Positions 38,060-47,660 are shown, numbered from the stretch's first letter. The stretch is 64,000 nucleotides of DNA from Shewanella sp. VB17 (GCF_013248905.1 NZ_JABRVS010000001.1:3286001-3350000), one strand, 5' to 3'. Notes: a model not told the origin generated them from the letters alone. Made by a program: numbers and translations.

Positions 38060-39370
38060 TTACTCCACTTCAACTATCATTGCCGCACCTAACCCACCTG
38101 CTGCACACGCGGTCGTTAATCCTGTACCGCCGCCGCGACGTTTAAGCTCGTTACACACTTGAGTTATCAATCGAGTCCCGGTTGCCGCAAAAGGATGTCC
38201 ATAAGCAAGCGAGCCACCTAGTACGTTAAACTTACTCATATCAATCTCACCGATGGCTCGCTTACGACCGAGCTTTTCTTGGGCAAATTTTTTCGAGCCA
38301 AACATCTGCATATTCGCTAATGTTTGCGCCGCAAATGCTTCATGCATTTCGATCAACGTCAGATCTTCAAGCTCCATCCCTGCACGCTTAAGTGCCAATG
38401 GTGTTGCATAAGATGGCCCCATCAACATGTCTTCCCACACATCAATGGCACTAAATGCATAGCTCTTTATGTAACCAATAGGGGCATAACCCAACGCCTT
38501 AGCACGGCTTTCACTCATCAACAGCACTGCAGATGCACCATCAGTCAGCGGCGTACTTGTCGCCGCCGTTACTGTGCCGTGTTTACGATCAAAGGCAGGC
38601 CTGAGCTTGGCATAAGATTCAATCGACGCATTTTCACGAATATTGTTATCACGATCAATAAAACTTTTATAAGGGGGAACATGAGCTGTCATCACCTCTT
38701 GAGTGAGGTGACCTGCATTCCAAGTTTCGGCGGCAAGTGAGTGTGAACGGTGGGCGAGTGCATCTTGATCTGCTCGACTAATATTGTAAGTTTTCGCCAT
38801 CTGCTCTGCGGTTTGCCCCATCGACAACCCAGTGGAAAATTCAGCCACTGCGGGAGGAACAGGCAATAAATCTTTTAAACCTAACCGACGGAAAATCGCT
38901 AGTTTTTGACCAAATGAACGCGCCTTATTAAGATCCACCAAGGCATGGGCCAATTTTTTTGATACTCCAATCGGTAAAACAGAGGATGAATCAGCACCAC
39001 CTGCAATGCCTATTTCAATGTTACCCGTCATGATCGATTCAGCGACATTGACCGTCGATTGAAAACTCGTGGCGCAGGCGCGCGTGACGCTATAAGCATC
39101 GGTGCTAATGTCCATGCCTGTGCCTAACACGATCTCACGAGCAATGTTTGGCGCCGCAGGCATCAAGACCACCTGACCATATACAAGCTGTTGTATTTCT
39201 TTAGGATCTAACTCAGAACGTGAAAGTAATTCATTAACAACCATCTTGCCCATGTCTAATGCTGATACACCGTGAAATGCAGTCGCTTGTTTTGCAAAAG
39301 GCGTTCTTAAGCCTGTCACGATTGCAATACGATCGCCCTTGGCGTTCGTTACCTGTTGTCTGTCACTCAT
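38060..39370 (-). CDS. fadI: 3-ketoacyl-CoA thiolase FadI
   Basis: 436 residues, the longer thiolase form that pairs with FadJ. The acyl-accepting Cys lies in SVTRACATSFQSTVN, a catalytic His in GGSLAYGHPFAATGTR, and the second Cys in GLTTACAAGGLGAAMIVE. It cleaves 3-ketoacyl-CoA with CoA. It is first gene of the fadIJ operon (stop and start adjacent). Its upstream region carries FadR-like and PsrA-like boxes, so it is probably repressed without fatty acids. Confidence 0.97.
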   Translation of the reverse strand: MSDRQQVTNAKGDRIAIVTGLRTPFAKQATAFHGVSALDMGKMVVNELLSRSELDPKEIQQLVYGQVVLMPAAPNIAREIVLGTGMDISTDAYSVTRACATSFQSTVNVAESIMTGNIEIGIAGGADSSSVLPIGVSKKLAHALVDLNKARSFGQKLAIFRRLGLKDLLPVPPAVAEFSTGLSMGQTAEQMAKTYNISRADQDALAHRSHSLAAETWNAGHLTQEVMTAHVPPYKSFIDRDNNIRENASIESYAKLRPAFDRKHGTVTAATSTPLTDGASAVLLMSESRAKALGYAPIGYIKSYAFSAIDVWEDMLMGPSYATPLALKRAGMELEDLTLIEMHEAFAAQTLANMQMFGSKKFAQEKLGRKRAIGEIDMSKFNVLGGSLAYGHPFAATGTRLITQVCNELKRRGGGTGLTTACAAGGLGAAMIVEVE

Positions 39371-39460
39371 TTTTCACCCTCTTTTCTACGTCTCCCTGTC
39401 ACAGCAGCCGACGGTATGATATCCCTGTGGCTATTAATGGTCATATCCAGAACGGCTTAC

Positions 39461-39477
39461 AACAGGTCTGACCATCA
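39461..39477 (-). promoter_or_regulatory. FadR-like operator upstream of fadI
   Basis: AACAGGTCTGACCATCA matches the reverse complement of the E. coli FadR consensus (AACANGTCGGACCAGNT) at nearly all fixed positions. It sits about 91 bases before the fadI start. A similar box stands upstream of fadL at 50199. Confidence 0.6.
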
Positions 39478-39514
39478 AAATATCATCTGATTCTAACTGC
39501 TTAGTAGAAAATTT

Positions 39515-39528
39515 TAAACATATGTTTG
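39515..39528. promoter_or_regulatory. PsrA-like operator upstream of fadI
   Basis: TAAACATATGTTTG fits the AAAC-N4-GTTT palindrome bound by PsrA, a TetR-family fatty-acid regulator known in Pseudomonas and Shewanella. The motif is short, so chance is possible, but its place next to the FadR-like box upstream of fadIJ is telling. Confidence 0.5.
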
Positions 39529-39818
39529 TTTTTTTAGCGAAAATGTTGTCTAAAAAAATATTAATTATGTTTAATGGAGTTTCTACTAAATTCCGCTGTC
39601 TATACTCAAGCAACCTCAAGCTGCTGTGGCTTACTGTACAGTACGCCAACTCATGGCCAGTGAAGGGTGATTAAATAATGGACAGTTACACCGACTAAGC
39701 CATACCATCATGATAAATTTTTAAACTTAATGGCAAATTGGCACTAGCCAAACTCAGCCAGAGTTTTTATTATGTTGTTGGCCAATACACAAATTAACTA
39801 AAATAAACGAGTAGCATC

Positions 39819-40775
39819 ATGCCTTTGAGTCAATTCCACGCATTACGCGAATACCTAAATAAAGTCATCTTAGGGCAACCGATCCTAACCGAAAACCTGC
39901 TAATAGCACTCATAGCGGATGGACACTTACTCGTCGAAGGCCCACCAGGCTTGGCAAAAACACGTGCTATTAAAGCGTTATGTGATGGCGTTGATGGGGA
40001 TTTTCATCGCGTGCAATTCACTCCCGATCTACTGCCGGCAGATCTCACCGGTACCGATATTTATCGTGCACAAACTTCAAGCTTTGAATTTGAGGCAGGT
40101 CCTATTTTCCATAATTTAATTTTAGCCGATGAGATCAACAGAGCACCGGCAAAAGTACAATCAGCATTACTCGAAGCAATGGGTGAAGGTCAGGTCACTG
40201 TCGGGAAAAACAGCTACAAATTACCCGAGTTATTTTTGGTGATGGCCACTCAGAACCCCCTCGAAAATGAAGGAACTTATCCGCTTCCAGAAGCCCAATT
40301 AGATCGTTTTTTAATGCACCTAAATTTAGATTACCCCAGTGCTGAAACCGAATTTGAAATCATGCGAATGTCTCGTAAAGAGGCACTTAAGCAAGATGCT
40401 CCGACCGTGACACCCATCATTCAAAAAGATATTTTTGTCGCGAGAAATGAATCACTTGAGCTCTACCTTGCCGAGCCGCTAGAACATTACATTGTCGACA
40501 TTATCATGGCCACTCGTCAGCCTCAAAAATTTAGCGATGAATTAGCCTCTTGGCTCGAATATGGTGTCAGCCCACGTGCTACCTTAGCGCTTGAACGCTG
40601 CGCACGTGCTCGCGCTTGGTTATATGAACGCGACTTTGTCTCTCCTGAAGATATTCAAGCCGTGGCCCCTAACGTGTTAAGACACCGCCTGCTGTTAAGT
40701 TATCAGGCACAAGCCGAAGGGATCACCAGTGATCATGTGATTAATCATATACTTTCTCAAGTTGCGGTACCCTAA
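39819..40775 (+). CDS. MoxR-family AAA+ ATPase
   Basis: 318 residues. Walker A lies in GHLLVEGPPGLAKTRAIKAL, Walker B in NLILADEINRAPAKVQSALLEAMGE, and a sensor 1 in FLVMATQNPLENEGTYPLPEAQLDRF. The lid domain is C-terminal. MoxR proteins act as chaperones that mature partner complexes with VWA domains. It is the first gene of the operon moxR-DUF58-DUF4381-batA-batB/C-batD; its stop directly abuts the next start. Confidence 0.94.
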   Translation: MPLSQFHALREYLNKVILGQPILTENLLIALIADGHLLVEGPPGLAKTRAIKALCDGVDGDFHRVQFTPDLLPADLTGTDIYRAQTSSFEFEAGPIFHNLILADEINRAPAKVQSALLEAMGEGQVTVGKNSYKLPELFLVMATQNPLENEGTYPLPEAQLDRFLMHLNLDYPSAETEFEIMRMSRKEALKQDAPTVTPIIQKDIFVARNESLELYLAEPLEHYIVDIIMATRQPQKFSDELASWLEYGVSPRATLALERCARARAWLYERDFVSPEDIQAVAPNVLRHRLLLSYQAQAEGITSDHVINHILSQVAVP

Positions 40776-41705
40776 ATGGTCGATATTACACTGCCGCTTT
40801 TTTCTGATGGGGTTAACCTGACACAAAAAGAGCTGTTAGCCTGTCAAAGCATTGCTAAGGCCTTACCTGAAACACGCTCTAAGGCGCGTGCAAATTTGGC
40901 CGGCCATAGAGCCAGCCAGATCAAGGGCCGAGGCATGGAATTCGCAGAAGTACGTCATTATCAACCCGGTGATGATGTACGAACCATCGATTGGCGAGTC
41001 ACTGCACGTACTGGCAAAGTCCACACTAAACTCTTTGTTGAGGAGCGTGAGCGACCTGTGCTCATTCTGCTCGACTTGAGTCACAGCCTCTATTTTGGTT
41101 CCAGTTTATTGTTACAATCAGTGCAAGCTGCCCACTTGGCGACCACGTTAGGCTGGAGTGCTATTCAACATGGTGACAAACTCGGCGCCTTAATCGCCAC
41201 TGAGATGGAGCATCTGGAGCTGAAACCTAGAAGTCGTCAGCAGGGCATTTTGCAGCTGATCTCAGGGATCACCGCGCTCCATAAGAAGCAACTCAATCAA
41301 ATCTCTGAATATCAAGCTGAGCCTGAACACTTACTTCGAGCTTGCCAGCGACTCAGGCGTATTGCTAAACCCGGCTCCTTAATATGGATAATCAGCGACG
41401 GCAGTAATTTCAATGAAGCCTGTCTTGCCCCTTTGTCAGATCTCAAGCGTCACTGCGACATGGGCGCCTATCTTATTACCGATCCATTAAGACAAGGTAC
41501 TCTGTCTCTGCCTAAGCAATTTCAACTGCCAGTCAGAGAAGGTAATAAAGAAATGACTCTCAATAGAAAAGGTTATGATGCTTGGCTAAAAAACCAACTC
41601 AATTCGCAACATCATTTTACCCAAATGATGCAAAAACTGCATGTCAGAACTCGTGTGCTCGATGCAAGTAAAACACTGCACGATCAAATAGGAACCTTGA
41701 GGTAA
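40776..41705 (+). CDS. DUF58 protein of the Bat operon
   Basis: 309 residues. The DUF58 signature HRASQIKGRGMEFAEVRHYQPGDDVRTIDWRVTART is split here into GRGMEFAEVRHYQPGDDVR and TIDWRVTART (about residues 50-80). A VWA-like fold with LILLDLSHSL follows (about 95). Function is not established; it always accompanies MoxR and VWA proteins. It starts directly after moxR and its last base is shared with the start of the next gene. Confidence 0.9.
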   Translation: MVDITLPLFSDGVNLTQKELLACQSIAKALPETRSKARANLAGHRASQIKGRGMEFAEVRHYQPGDDVRTIDWRVTARTGKVHTKLFVEERERPVLILLDLSHSLYFGSSLLLQSVQAAHLATTLGWSAIQHGDKLGALIATEMEHLELKPRSRQQGILQLISGITALHKKQLNQISEYQAEPEHLLRACQRLRRIAKPGSLIWIISDGSNFNEACLAPLSDLKRHCDMGAYLITDPLRQGTLSLPKQFQLPVREGNKEMTLNRKGYDAWLKNQLNSQHHFTQMMQKLHVRTRVLDASKTLHDQIGTLR

Positions 41706-42241
41706 TGCAAACAGTCAACGCTAACCCTGCACTTGAGGCATTAAAAGATATCCATACTCCGGCGATTATCGAAAACTGGCCGATAGCAATGGGTTACTGG
41801 CTAGTCATCTTGATACTACTCAGTAGTTTCATTGTTACCACCATCTGGCTCACTCGTCGCTACAAACGCGCTGCGGCAAAACGCATAGCCATTAAAGAAC
41901 TCGACTTTCTCGATATCAACAACGCTAATATCACTGTTGAGATAAATACCTTAATTAAACGTGCAGCGATAAGTTATCTTCCTCGAGATCTGGTGGCGGG
42001 GTTAGAGGGCCAAGCCTGGTATGGCTGGATGGATAGCCAAGTCAAACACTCGACACCCGCACTGCATCAATTATTAGATAAACGCTATCAAAGAAATGGC
42101 CTCACGCTACATGAAGTGAAGCAATTGAAATACTTAGCCAAACGCTGGCTCACAGAAGCGCTTCCTCTTAATTCTAAGGCAAGTCAATCATTGTCTTCAA
42201 CCACATATGCAAAGCAGCAGGAGCAAGAAGTTAAATGCTAA
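41705..42241 (+). CDS. DUF4381 single-pass membrane protein of the Bat operon
   Basis: 178 residues. An N-terminal LKDIHTPAIIENWPIAMGYW precedes a membrane segment (about 29-49, LVILILLSSFIVTTIWL) and a basic, helical cytosolic domain. The DUF4381 family occurs in MoxR/Bat operons of gammaproteobacteria. Function unknown; it presumably anchors or links the VWA proteins. Its stop overlaps the batA start by 7 bases. Confidence 0.85.
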   Translation: MQTVNANPALEALKDIHTPAIIENWPIAMGYWLVILILLSSFIVTTIWLTRRYKRAAAKRIAIKELDFLDINNANITVEINTLIKRAAISYLPRDLVAGLEGQAWYGWMDSQVKHSTPALHQLLDKRYQRNGLTLHEVKQLKYLAKRWLTEALPLNSKASQSLSSTTYAKQQEQEVKC

Positions 42242-43227
42242 CATTCGCATGGGCATGGTTACTTTTGTTGTTACCTTTACCCCTAATATTTCGAAAAAAA
42301 CAACAAGATATTGAGATCAGCGGCCATTTACTTCTTCCTGGTATCACTACAAATGGCAGTCAACAAATTAAACAAGCCCCTGCATCACGCAAAGCATACT
42401 GGTTAGTCTGGGGATTATTGATTATTGCCGTGACACGTCCACTGTGGATGGGCGAGCCTATCGAACTGCCGAGTAAAGGTCGCGATCTCATGGTAGCTGT
42501 CGATCTTTCTGGCAGCATGCAGATTGAAGATATGGTGCTTGATGGCAAAGCTGTCAATCGATTCACTATGGTTCAAAGTGTGCTCAGCGAATTTATCGAA
42601 CGGCGTAAGGGGGACAAGCTTGGATTGATATTATTTGCCGACCATGCCTATCTTCAGGCCCCTTTAACCCAAGATAGGCGTTCGGTTGCTCAATTTCTGC
42701 AAGAAGCACAAATTGGCTTAGTAGGTAAGCAGACCGCCATTGGGGAAGCCATCGCACTTAGTGTAAAACGTTTTGATCAAATTGAACAAAGTAACCGCGT
42801 GTTGATCTTGTTAACTGATGGTTCAAATAACTCGGGCTCTGTGTCCCCAGATCAGGCAGCAAAAATCGCTGCCAAAAGAGGCATTAAAATATACTCCATT
42901 GGGGTTGGTGCCGATGTGATGGAACGTCGAACGATATTTGGTAAAGAGCGCGTCAATCCTTCAATGGATCTTGATGAAAACCAGCTCACGTCACTGGCTG
43001 ATGCCACTGGTGGACGCTATTTTCGAGCCAGAAACTCACAGGAGTTAGCTCAGATCTACCAAGAAATAGATAAACTCGAACCCATCAGCCGTGATCAAGT
43101 GAGCTATCGCCCACAGTCGGAACTGTTCTACTTTCCATTGGCACTTGCCCTACTCGTGACCATCTTAATGGCCTTAACTCAATTGCCGATGATGAAACGT
43201 GTCAATATTCACTGGGGGAAAAAATAA
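42235..43227 (+). CDS. BatA-like VWA-domain membrane protein
   Basis: 330 residues. N-terminal hydrophobic segments (LTFAWAWLLLLLPLPLIF and YWLVWGLLIIAVTRPLWM) are followed by a VWA domain (about 85-270). This has an intact metal-binding MIDAS motif: DLSGSMQ, with TDGSNNSG later. A last membrane segment is at about 300-318. BatA proteins interact with MoxR and are linked to envelope stress tolerance. It is followed two bases later by the batB/C fusion gene. Confidence 0.92.
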   Translation: MLTFAWAWLLLLLPLPLIFRKKQQDIEISGHLLLPGITTNGSQQIKQAPASRKAYWLVWGLLIIAVTRPLWMGEPIELPSKGRDLMVAVDLSGSMQIEDMVLDGKAVNRFTMVQSVLSEFIERRKGDKLGLILFADHAYLQAPLTQDRRSVAQFLQEAQIGLVGKQTAIGEAIALSVKRFDQIEQSNRVLILLTDGSNNSGSVSPDQAAKIAAKRGIKIYSIGVGADVMERRTIFGKERVNPSMDLDENQLTSLADATGGRYFRARNSQELAQIYQEIDKLEPISRDQVSYRPQSELFYFPLALALLVTILMALTQLPMMKRVNIHWGKK

Positions 43228-43229
43228 CC

Positions 43230-45248
43230 ATGTTGCACTTCTTACGCCCCGAATGGTTTTTCGCGCTATTACCTTTGCTGATCATTTTACTGCTCATTTG
43301 GAAAACAGAGCGAGTAAACTCTACCTGGAGTCGCTATATTTCGCCACATTTAGCCCACTTTTTGATATCGAAAAGCCAGCACGTTAAACGCAGTAATCTC
43401 GCTTATCTATCTGTATCTTGGTTGATTGCTGTGCTGGCTCTGTCAGGACCTGCCATCACCAAACAATCTTTACCTGTCTATGAAGCTGCACAAGGTCGCG
43501 TCATTATCATGGACATGTCGTTGTCTATGTATGCCACGGATCAAGCACCCAATAGGTTAACCCAAGCAAAATTTAAAGCGACCGATCTAATAGGAGCACT
43601 AAAGGAAGGAGAAACGGGACTGATTGCCTATGCAGGTGACGCGTTTACCATCAGCCCACTGACACGAGACAGCGCCACCTTACTGAATTTATTGCCCACT
43701 CTTTCACCAGATATCATGCCCGTTAGAGGCTCAAACTTACCCTTAGCATTAGCACAAGGTAAAAATCTACTTATGCAAGGCGGCCATATTCGAGGTGATA
43801 TTATTTTAGTGACCGATGGTGTCAGCCCAAGCCAGATAAATGCAGCGAAAAAAGTCCTTCAAGATAGCCAGTACCGTTTATCAATACTCGCTGTAGGCAG
43901 TGAACAAGGCTCACCAATACGTTTACCCGATGGTCAGTTACTGCGTGATAATGCCAATCAGGTGGTTGTGGCTAAAACAAATTACTCATTACTCAATGAA
44001 TTAACGCAAGATACCGACGGTTTACTTATCCCCTTTCGTACTGACGGAACGGATTTAGCGCAATTGATTCAATGGTTTGATGCAAGCGGGGATACTAAGG
44101 CCACTGAATTAAATGGGGAAATTTGGCAAGATGCGGGCCCCTACATTGCATTATTACTGCTGCTACCTGTACTGCTCAGTTTCAGGCACGGTTTAGTCGC
44201 ATCGCTACTGGTGTGTGCTATCTCATCGCCCTCCCCTGTACAAGCATCCCCTTGGGATGACTTATGGAAAACACAAGATCAGCAGGGAATGCAAGCATAC
44301 CAAACGCAAGATTATACTCGTGCATCAACCACATTCACCGATCCTCAATGGCAAGCCAGTGCGCACTACAAAGCAGGGGAATATGATCAAGCCCTAGCGT
44401 TATTTGAACAAGATAGCCGCCCAGAAGGTCTTTATAACCAAGCCAATACCTTAATGCAACAAGGTGAGTTTGAGGAGGCAGCAAAACGCTACGCCAGTGC
44501 ACTCGAATTGGATTCAAATCTTAATGGTGCTAAAGAGAATCTTGAGCTTGCCAATAAGTTGGCTCAACAGAAACAAGAGAATTCTGAGAGTGATCCCGAT
44601 AAGGATAAAAATTCAGATCAGGATGATAACAGCGATCAACAAAAGCAAGATAAGCAAGATAAGCAAGATAAGCAAGATAAGCAAGATAAGCAAGATAAGC
44701 AAGATAAGCAAGATAAGCAAGATAATCAAGATAATCAAGATAATCAGGATAAGCAGTCAGAACAAGATCAAAGTAAAGACAAACAATCTGATCAACAACA
44801 AGGATCAGAGCAAGAAAATGAGTCAAAACAAGAGAATAAAGAACAATCTGAAAAAGAATCATCACAACAAAACAATAATGATGCGAAAATGGAAGCCGAT
44901 CCCAGTCAGAAACAGGATAAATCAGAGCCTAATGATCCTCAAAATACCCCATCAGCTGATGATCCCAAAACAGCGCAAAATGAACAGGATCAAGAGCGCT
45001 CATCAAAAGACATGACGAAAGCAGAACAAGCAGAACAAGCAGAACAAAATGAAAATCCTGACAATAAAGATAAACCAGCTCAGGCCGCACAAGCGGTTGC
45101 AACACAAGAAGATCTGCCACCAGAAATGGAACGCGCAATGCGAGTCCTAGTCGATGATCCTCAGGTGTTACTGAGAAACAAAATGCAGCTGGAATACCAA
45201 AAACGCCGCATGCAAGGCTTAAGCCCTAAGGAGCAGGAGCAATGGTAA
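43230..45248 (+). CDS. BatB-BatC fusion: VWA domain, TPR repeats and low-complexity tail
   Basis: 672 residues. Membrane segments at about 7-24 and 57-77 precede a VWA domain (about 85-280) whose MIDAS is MDMSLSMYA with TDGVS. Another membrane segment is at about 305-340. Periplasmic TPR repeats follow (about 365-450; QTQDYTRASTTF, AHYKAGEYDQALALFEQDSR and LYNQANTLMQQGEFEEAAKRY). A very hydrophilic tail of Gln, Asp, Lys, Glu and Ser includes 12 tandem QDK/QDN triplets from residue 473. The C-terminus (LPPEMERAMRVLVDDP) is conserved. BatB and BatC are separate genes in many other bacteria. Confidence 0.9.
   Translation: MLHFLRPEWFFALLPLLIILLLIWKTERVNSTWSRYISPHLAHFLISKSQHVKRSNLAYLSVSWLIAVLALSGPAITKQSLPVYEAAQGRVIIMDMSLSMYATDQAPNRLTQAKFKATDLIGALKEGETGLIAYAGDAFTISPLTRDSATLLNLLPTLSPDIMPVRGSNLPLALAQGKNLLMQGGHIRGDIILVTDGVSPSQINAAKKVLQDSQYRLSILAVGSEQGSPIRLPDGQLLRDNANQVVVAKTNYSLLNELTQDTDGLLIPFRTDGTDLAQLIQWFDASGDTKATELNGEIWQDAGPYIALLLLLPVLLSFRHGLVASLLVCAISSPSPVQASPWDDLWKTQDQQGMQAYQTQDYTRASTTFTDPQWQASAHYKAGEYDQALALFEQDSRPEGLYNQANTLMQQGEFEEAAKRYASALELDSNLNGAKENLELANKLAQQKQENSESDPDKDKNSDQDDNSDQQKQDKQDKQDKQDKQDKQDKQDKQDKQDNQDNQDNQDKQSEQDQSKDKQSDQQQGSEQENESKQENKEQSEKESSQQNNNDAKMEADPSQKQDKSEPNDPQNTPSADDPKTAQNEQDQERSSKDMTKAEQAEQAEQNENPDNKDKPAQAAQAVATQEDLPPEMERAMRVLVDDPQVLLRNKMQLEYQKRRMQGLSPKEQEQW
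44646..44753 (+). repeat. In-frame 9-bp tandem repeat (CAAGATAAG) coding QDK
   Basis: Twelve 9-bp units: eight exact CAAGATAAG (44646-44717), three CAAGATAAT (QDN), then CAGGATAAG. It is in frame within the batB/C fusion, so copy-number change alters length without a frameshift. Confidence 0.97.
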
Positions 45249-45333
45249 TGCCTAAAAAGTTATTACTCATTCAATTCCAGCAGGATATTATGCTTGTTAT
45301 TCATCTTCGTCTCATTTCAAAGGAATTAGGCCA

Positions 45334-46980
45334 GTGTTAATACGACAAATTATGCTTGTAGCCATCATCACGCTATCAGGCTCATTCCCAAGTTTTGCTC
45401 TCAGCAATCTCGAGACCAGTGTCGACAGAAACCCTGCTGTCGAGGGACAATATTTAGTCCTGACCATCACTGCTGACGATGATGTCAACACTGGGAAATT
45501 AGATACTTCAGGGTTACTAAAAGACTTCGCTGTTGGCCGTACTAGTGTCAGCCGTAATACTCAAATTATTAACTTCAATACGAGTAAAAAAACTATCTGG
45601 CAAGTCATGCTATCCCCGCTCCACTCTGGCAATATTCAGATCCCAGCGATGACAATAGACGGAGTCAGTTCAGCGCCTATTATGCTCACGGTTACCACAG
45701 CTGAAAATCAACCTGAACAAATGGAGAGCCTTTTCATTCGAGGCGAACTGTCAACAGATGAAGCCTATGTGGGCCAAATGATCACTTATAAGGTCAAACT
45801 ATACTTAGCAGTAGATTTGCAGCGTGGCGTCCTTAGCGCCCCAGTTCTTGACGGTGCTCAAATAAAACAAATTGGAGAAGATACCGATAAAACAGAATTG
45901 CTTAAAGGAAAACGATATCGAGTCATTGAACGAACCTACAGTATTATCGCCGATCAACCAGGAGAGCTGACCATTGATGGTGCGAGTTTCTCTGGCGATG
46001 TAGTGGTACAATCATCGAGACGTGGCAGTATGTTTTCATTTAACGAAAGCAAACCCATGCAAGCTAAAGCGCCAAAATCTATTATATTGATAAACCCAAT
46101 TCCTAATGAATCTCATGGAAAATGGCTCGTCTCTGATCTCGTTGCACTCACTGAAGATTGGCCTACTGAGCCACAAGAATATGAAGTCGGGATCCCCATT
46201 ACCCGTACCATTAGCTTATTAGCCTCTAATACAGATGAAACCAGTTTACCTGAATTTACTATTCAAGTGCCTGCTGAACTCAAAAGCTATCCAGAAAAAG
46301 CCCAGAGAAAAACCTTTCTGCGCGATCAACAAATGGTGTCACAATTAACACAAACCTTGGCCATCGTCCCCACTACAGCGGGCACTTACATTTTACCTGA
46401 GATCCACATACCTTGGTGGAATCCTCATACTAAGCAACAAGAGACTGCCAGCTTACCTGCTCGAACGATTAACGTGATTGACAGTCAAGGCGTCACAAAT
46501 GAGCCATCACCTCTGAACGGCAATGCAAATAAGTCAACAACAAGTGAATTTTGGCCATGGTCAACCCTGCTTTTTGCAACCTTATGGATAGTCACCCTAT
46601 TTTTATGGCGTAAAGCCGCAAATCAAACAACCTCCGTTAATCCAAAAGTAAAAGATAATTCACCTCGTGCGTTATCATCTAAAAAAACCAGCACAGCATT
46701 ACAAATATTCATCGCTGTTTGTGAAGAAAACGATGCAGGAAAAGTCCTCTTTGCACTGCAAACTTATTTTAATGAAATATACAACAAGCCCATGTCTTTA
46801 AATGAAATTGCTGAATTATCCACCGCGCTTAACAATGCCATCAGTGAACTGCAAGTCAGTGCATTTAGTCGCAACAAAAGCCAGGTAGACTATCAGAACA
46901 TTTTGTCAGCTGTGAGTTCGGCGCCAGATAAGACCAAAGTAAAAAATCATAGCCCATTAGCACAGCTCAATCCTCGCTAA
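45334..46980 (+). CDS. BatD-like protein (oxygen-tolerance domain)
   Basis: 548 residues. It starts at GTG, preceded by AAAGGAATT. The signal peptide ends near SFA|LS. The periplasmic part matches BatD: ETSVDRNPAVEGQYLVLTIT, AYVGQMITYKVKLYLAVDLQRG, and YRVIERTYSIIADQPGELTI. One membrane segment (about 408-426, WSTLLFATLWIVTLFLWR) is followed by a cytosolic helical tail. It closes the MoxR/Bat operon 85 bases after batB/C and is followed by a hairpin. Confidence 0.9.
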   Translation: MLIRQIMLVAIITLSGSFPSFALSNLETSVDRNPAVEGQYLVLTITADDDVNTGKLDTSGLLKDFAVGRTSVSRNTQIINFNTSKKTIWQVMLSPLHSGNIQIPAMTIDGVSSAPIMLTVTTAENQPEQMESLFIRGELSTDEAYVGQMITYKVKLYLAVDLQRGVLSAPVLDGAQIKQIGEDTDKTELLKGKRYRVIERTYSIIADQPGELTIDGASFSGDVVVQSSRRGSMFSFNESKPMQAKAPKSIILINPIPNESHGKWLVSDLVALTEDWPTEPQEYEVGIPITRTISLLASNTDETSLPEFTIQVPAELKSYPEKAQRKTFLRDQQMVSQLTQTLAIVPTTAGTYILPEIHIPWWNPHTKQQETASLPARTINVIDSQGVTNEPSPLNGNANKSTTSEFWPWSTLLFATLWIVTLFLWRKAANQTTSVNPKVKDNSPRALSSKKTSTALQIFIAVCEENDAGKVLFALQTYFNEIYNKPMSLNEIAELSTALNNAISELQVSAFSRNKSQVDYQNILSAVSSAPDKTKVKNHSPLAQLNPR

Positions 46981-46997
46981 TTAAGCTTCATATCCAA

Positions 46998-47030
46998 TGC
47001 AAGAGGCTAATTTCACATTAACCTCTTGCA
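46998..47030 (+). terminator. Terminator hairpin after batD
   Basis: TGCAAGAGG (46998-47006) pairs with CCTCTTGCA (47022-47030), with further TAAT/ATTA pairing inside. It is 17 bases past the batD stop; the U-tract is weak. Confidence 0.6.
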
Positions 47031-47096
47031 CTTAATGTTCATCAGGTTAAGCTAACGGGCATGGTTATCGCTACCTGAAACGGCATAAATTCTAAC

Positions 47097-47660
47097 ATGT
47101 TTACTTTCACGCGAAATAAAAAAACCGTTACCACGGTCCATTCAGACATGGTAACTAAACAAAGACGATACGATAGCCTTGTCAAGGCACTCCATGCAGA
47201 TATCTTCAGATATGGCTATTGGCTATGCGGGGATAAACATGTTGCGGAGGACATCACTCAGGAAACGTTTTTAAGAGCGTGGCGATCACTTGAATCGTTA
47301 AAAGATGATAAGGCAGCCAAAGCATGGCTTATCACGATCTTAAGACGCGAAAATGCACGACGTTTTGAACGTAAACAATTTGATTATTCTGATGTCGAAC
47401 AAGACACACTAGAAGATAATATTGCATCAAGCTCTGAAGAACAGGTTGAACAACACCTGATCCGCCGACAAATCGCGACATTGGAACTTGAGTACCGAGA
47501 GCCATTGCTATTACAAATCATTGGCGGCTTTAACGGTGAAGAAATTGCAAACATTTTGTCGCTAAATCGCAATACCGTGATGACAAGATTATTTCGAGCA
47601 CGTAACCAACTAAAAGACGTATTAGAGCAACCCAAAGTACGAGGCCAATCCAATGGATGA
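47097..47660 (+). CDS. ECF-type RNA polymerase sigma factor
   Basis: 187 residues. Region 2 is FRYGYWLCGDKHVAEDITQETFLRAWRSLESLKD (read as FRYGYWLCGDKHVAEDITQ then ETFLRAWRS). Region 4 is EPLLLQIIGGFNGEEIANIL then NRNTVMTRLFRARNQL, with a helix-turn-helix. The linker is short, as in extracytoplasmic-function sigma factors. ATG at 47148 is an alternative start. Its stop overlaps the start of the next gene by 8 bases. That gene is probably its membrane-bound anti-sigma, so signal and target stay in one operon. Confidence 0.92.
   Translation: MFTFTRNKKTVTTVHSDMVTKQRRYDSLVKALHADIFRYGYWLCGDKHVAEDITQETFLRAWRSLESLKDDKAAKAWLITILRRENARRFERKQFDYSDVEQDTLEDNIASSSEEQVEQHLIRRQIATLELEYREPLLLQIIGGFNGEEIANILSLNRNTVMTRLFRARNQLKDVLEQPKVRGQSNG

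Larger units (their letters stand above)
39371..39818. other. 448-base divergent region between fadI and moxR
   Basis: No convincing gene. It contains the two fatty-acid regulator boxes listed separately, T-rich runs around 39528-39560, and the presumed promoter of the moxR operon. Confidence 0.6.

Noticed and set aside
39434..39649. 71-residue open frame in the fadI/moxR spacer
   Set aside because: It overlaps the regulator boxes, has no ribosome site and no recognisable protein pattern.
44464..45015. 183-residue open frame overlapping batB/C
   Set aside because: It is an alternate-frame reading of the tandem repeat (runs of Ile-Ser-Lys) and is a shadow of the real gene.
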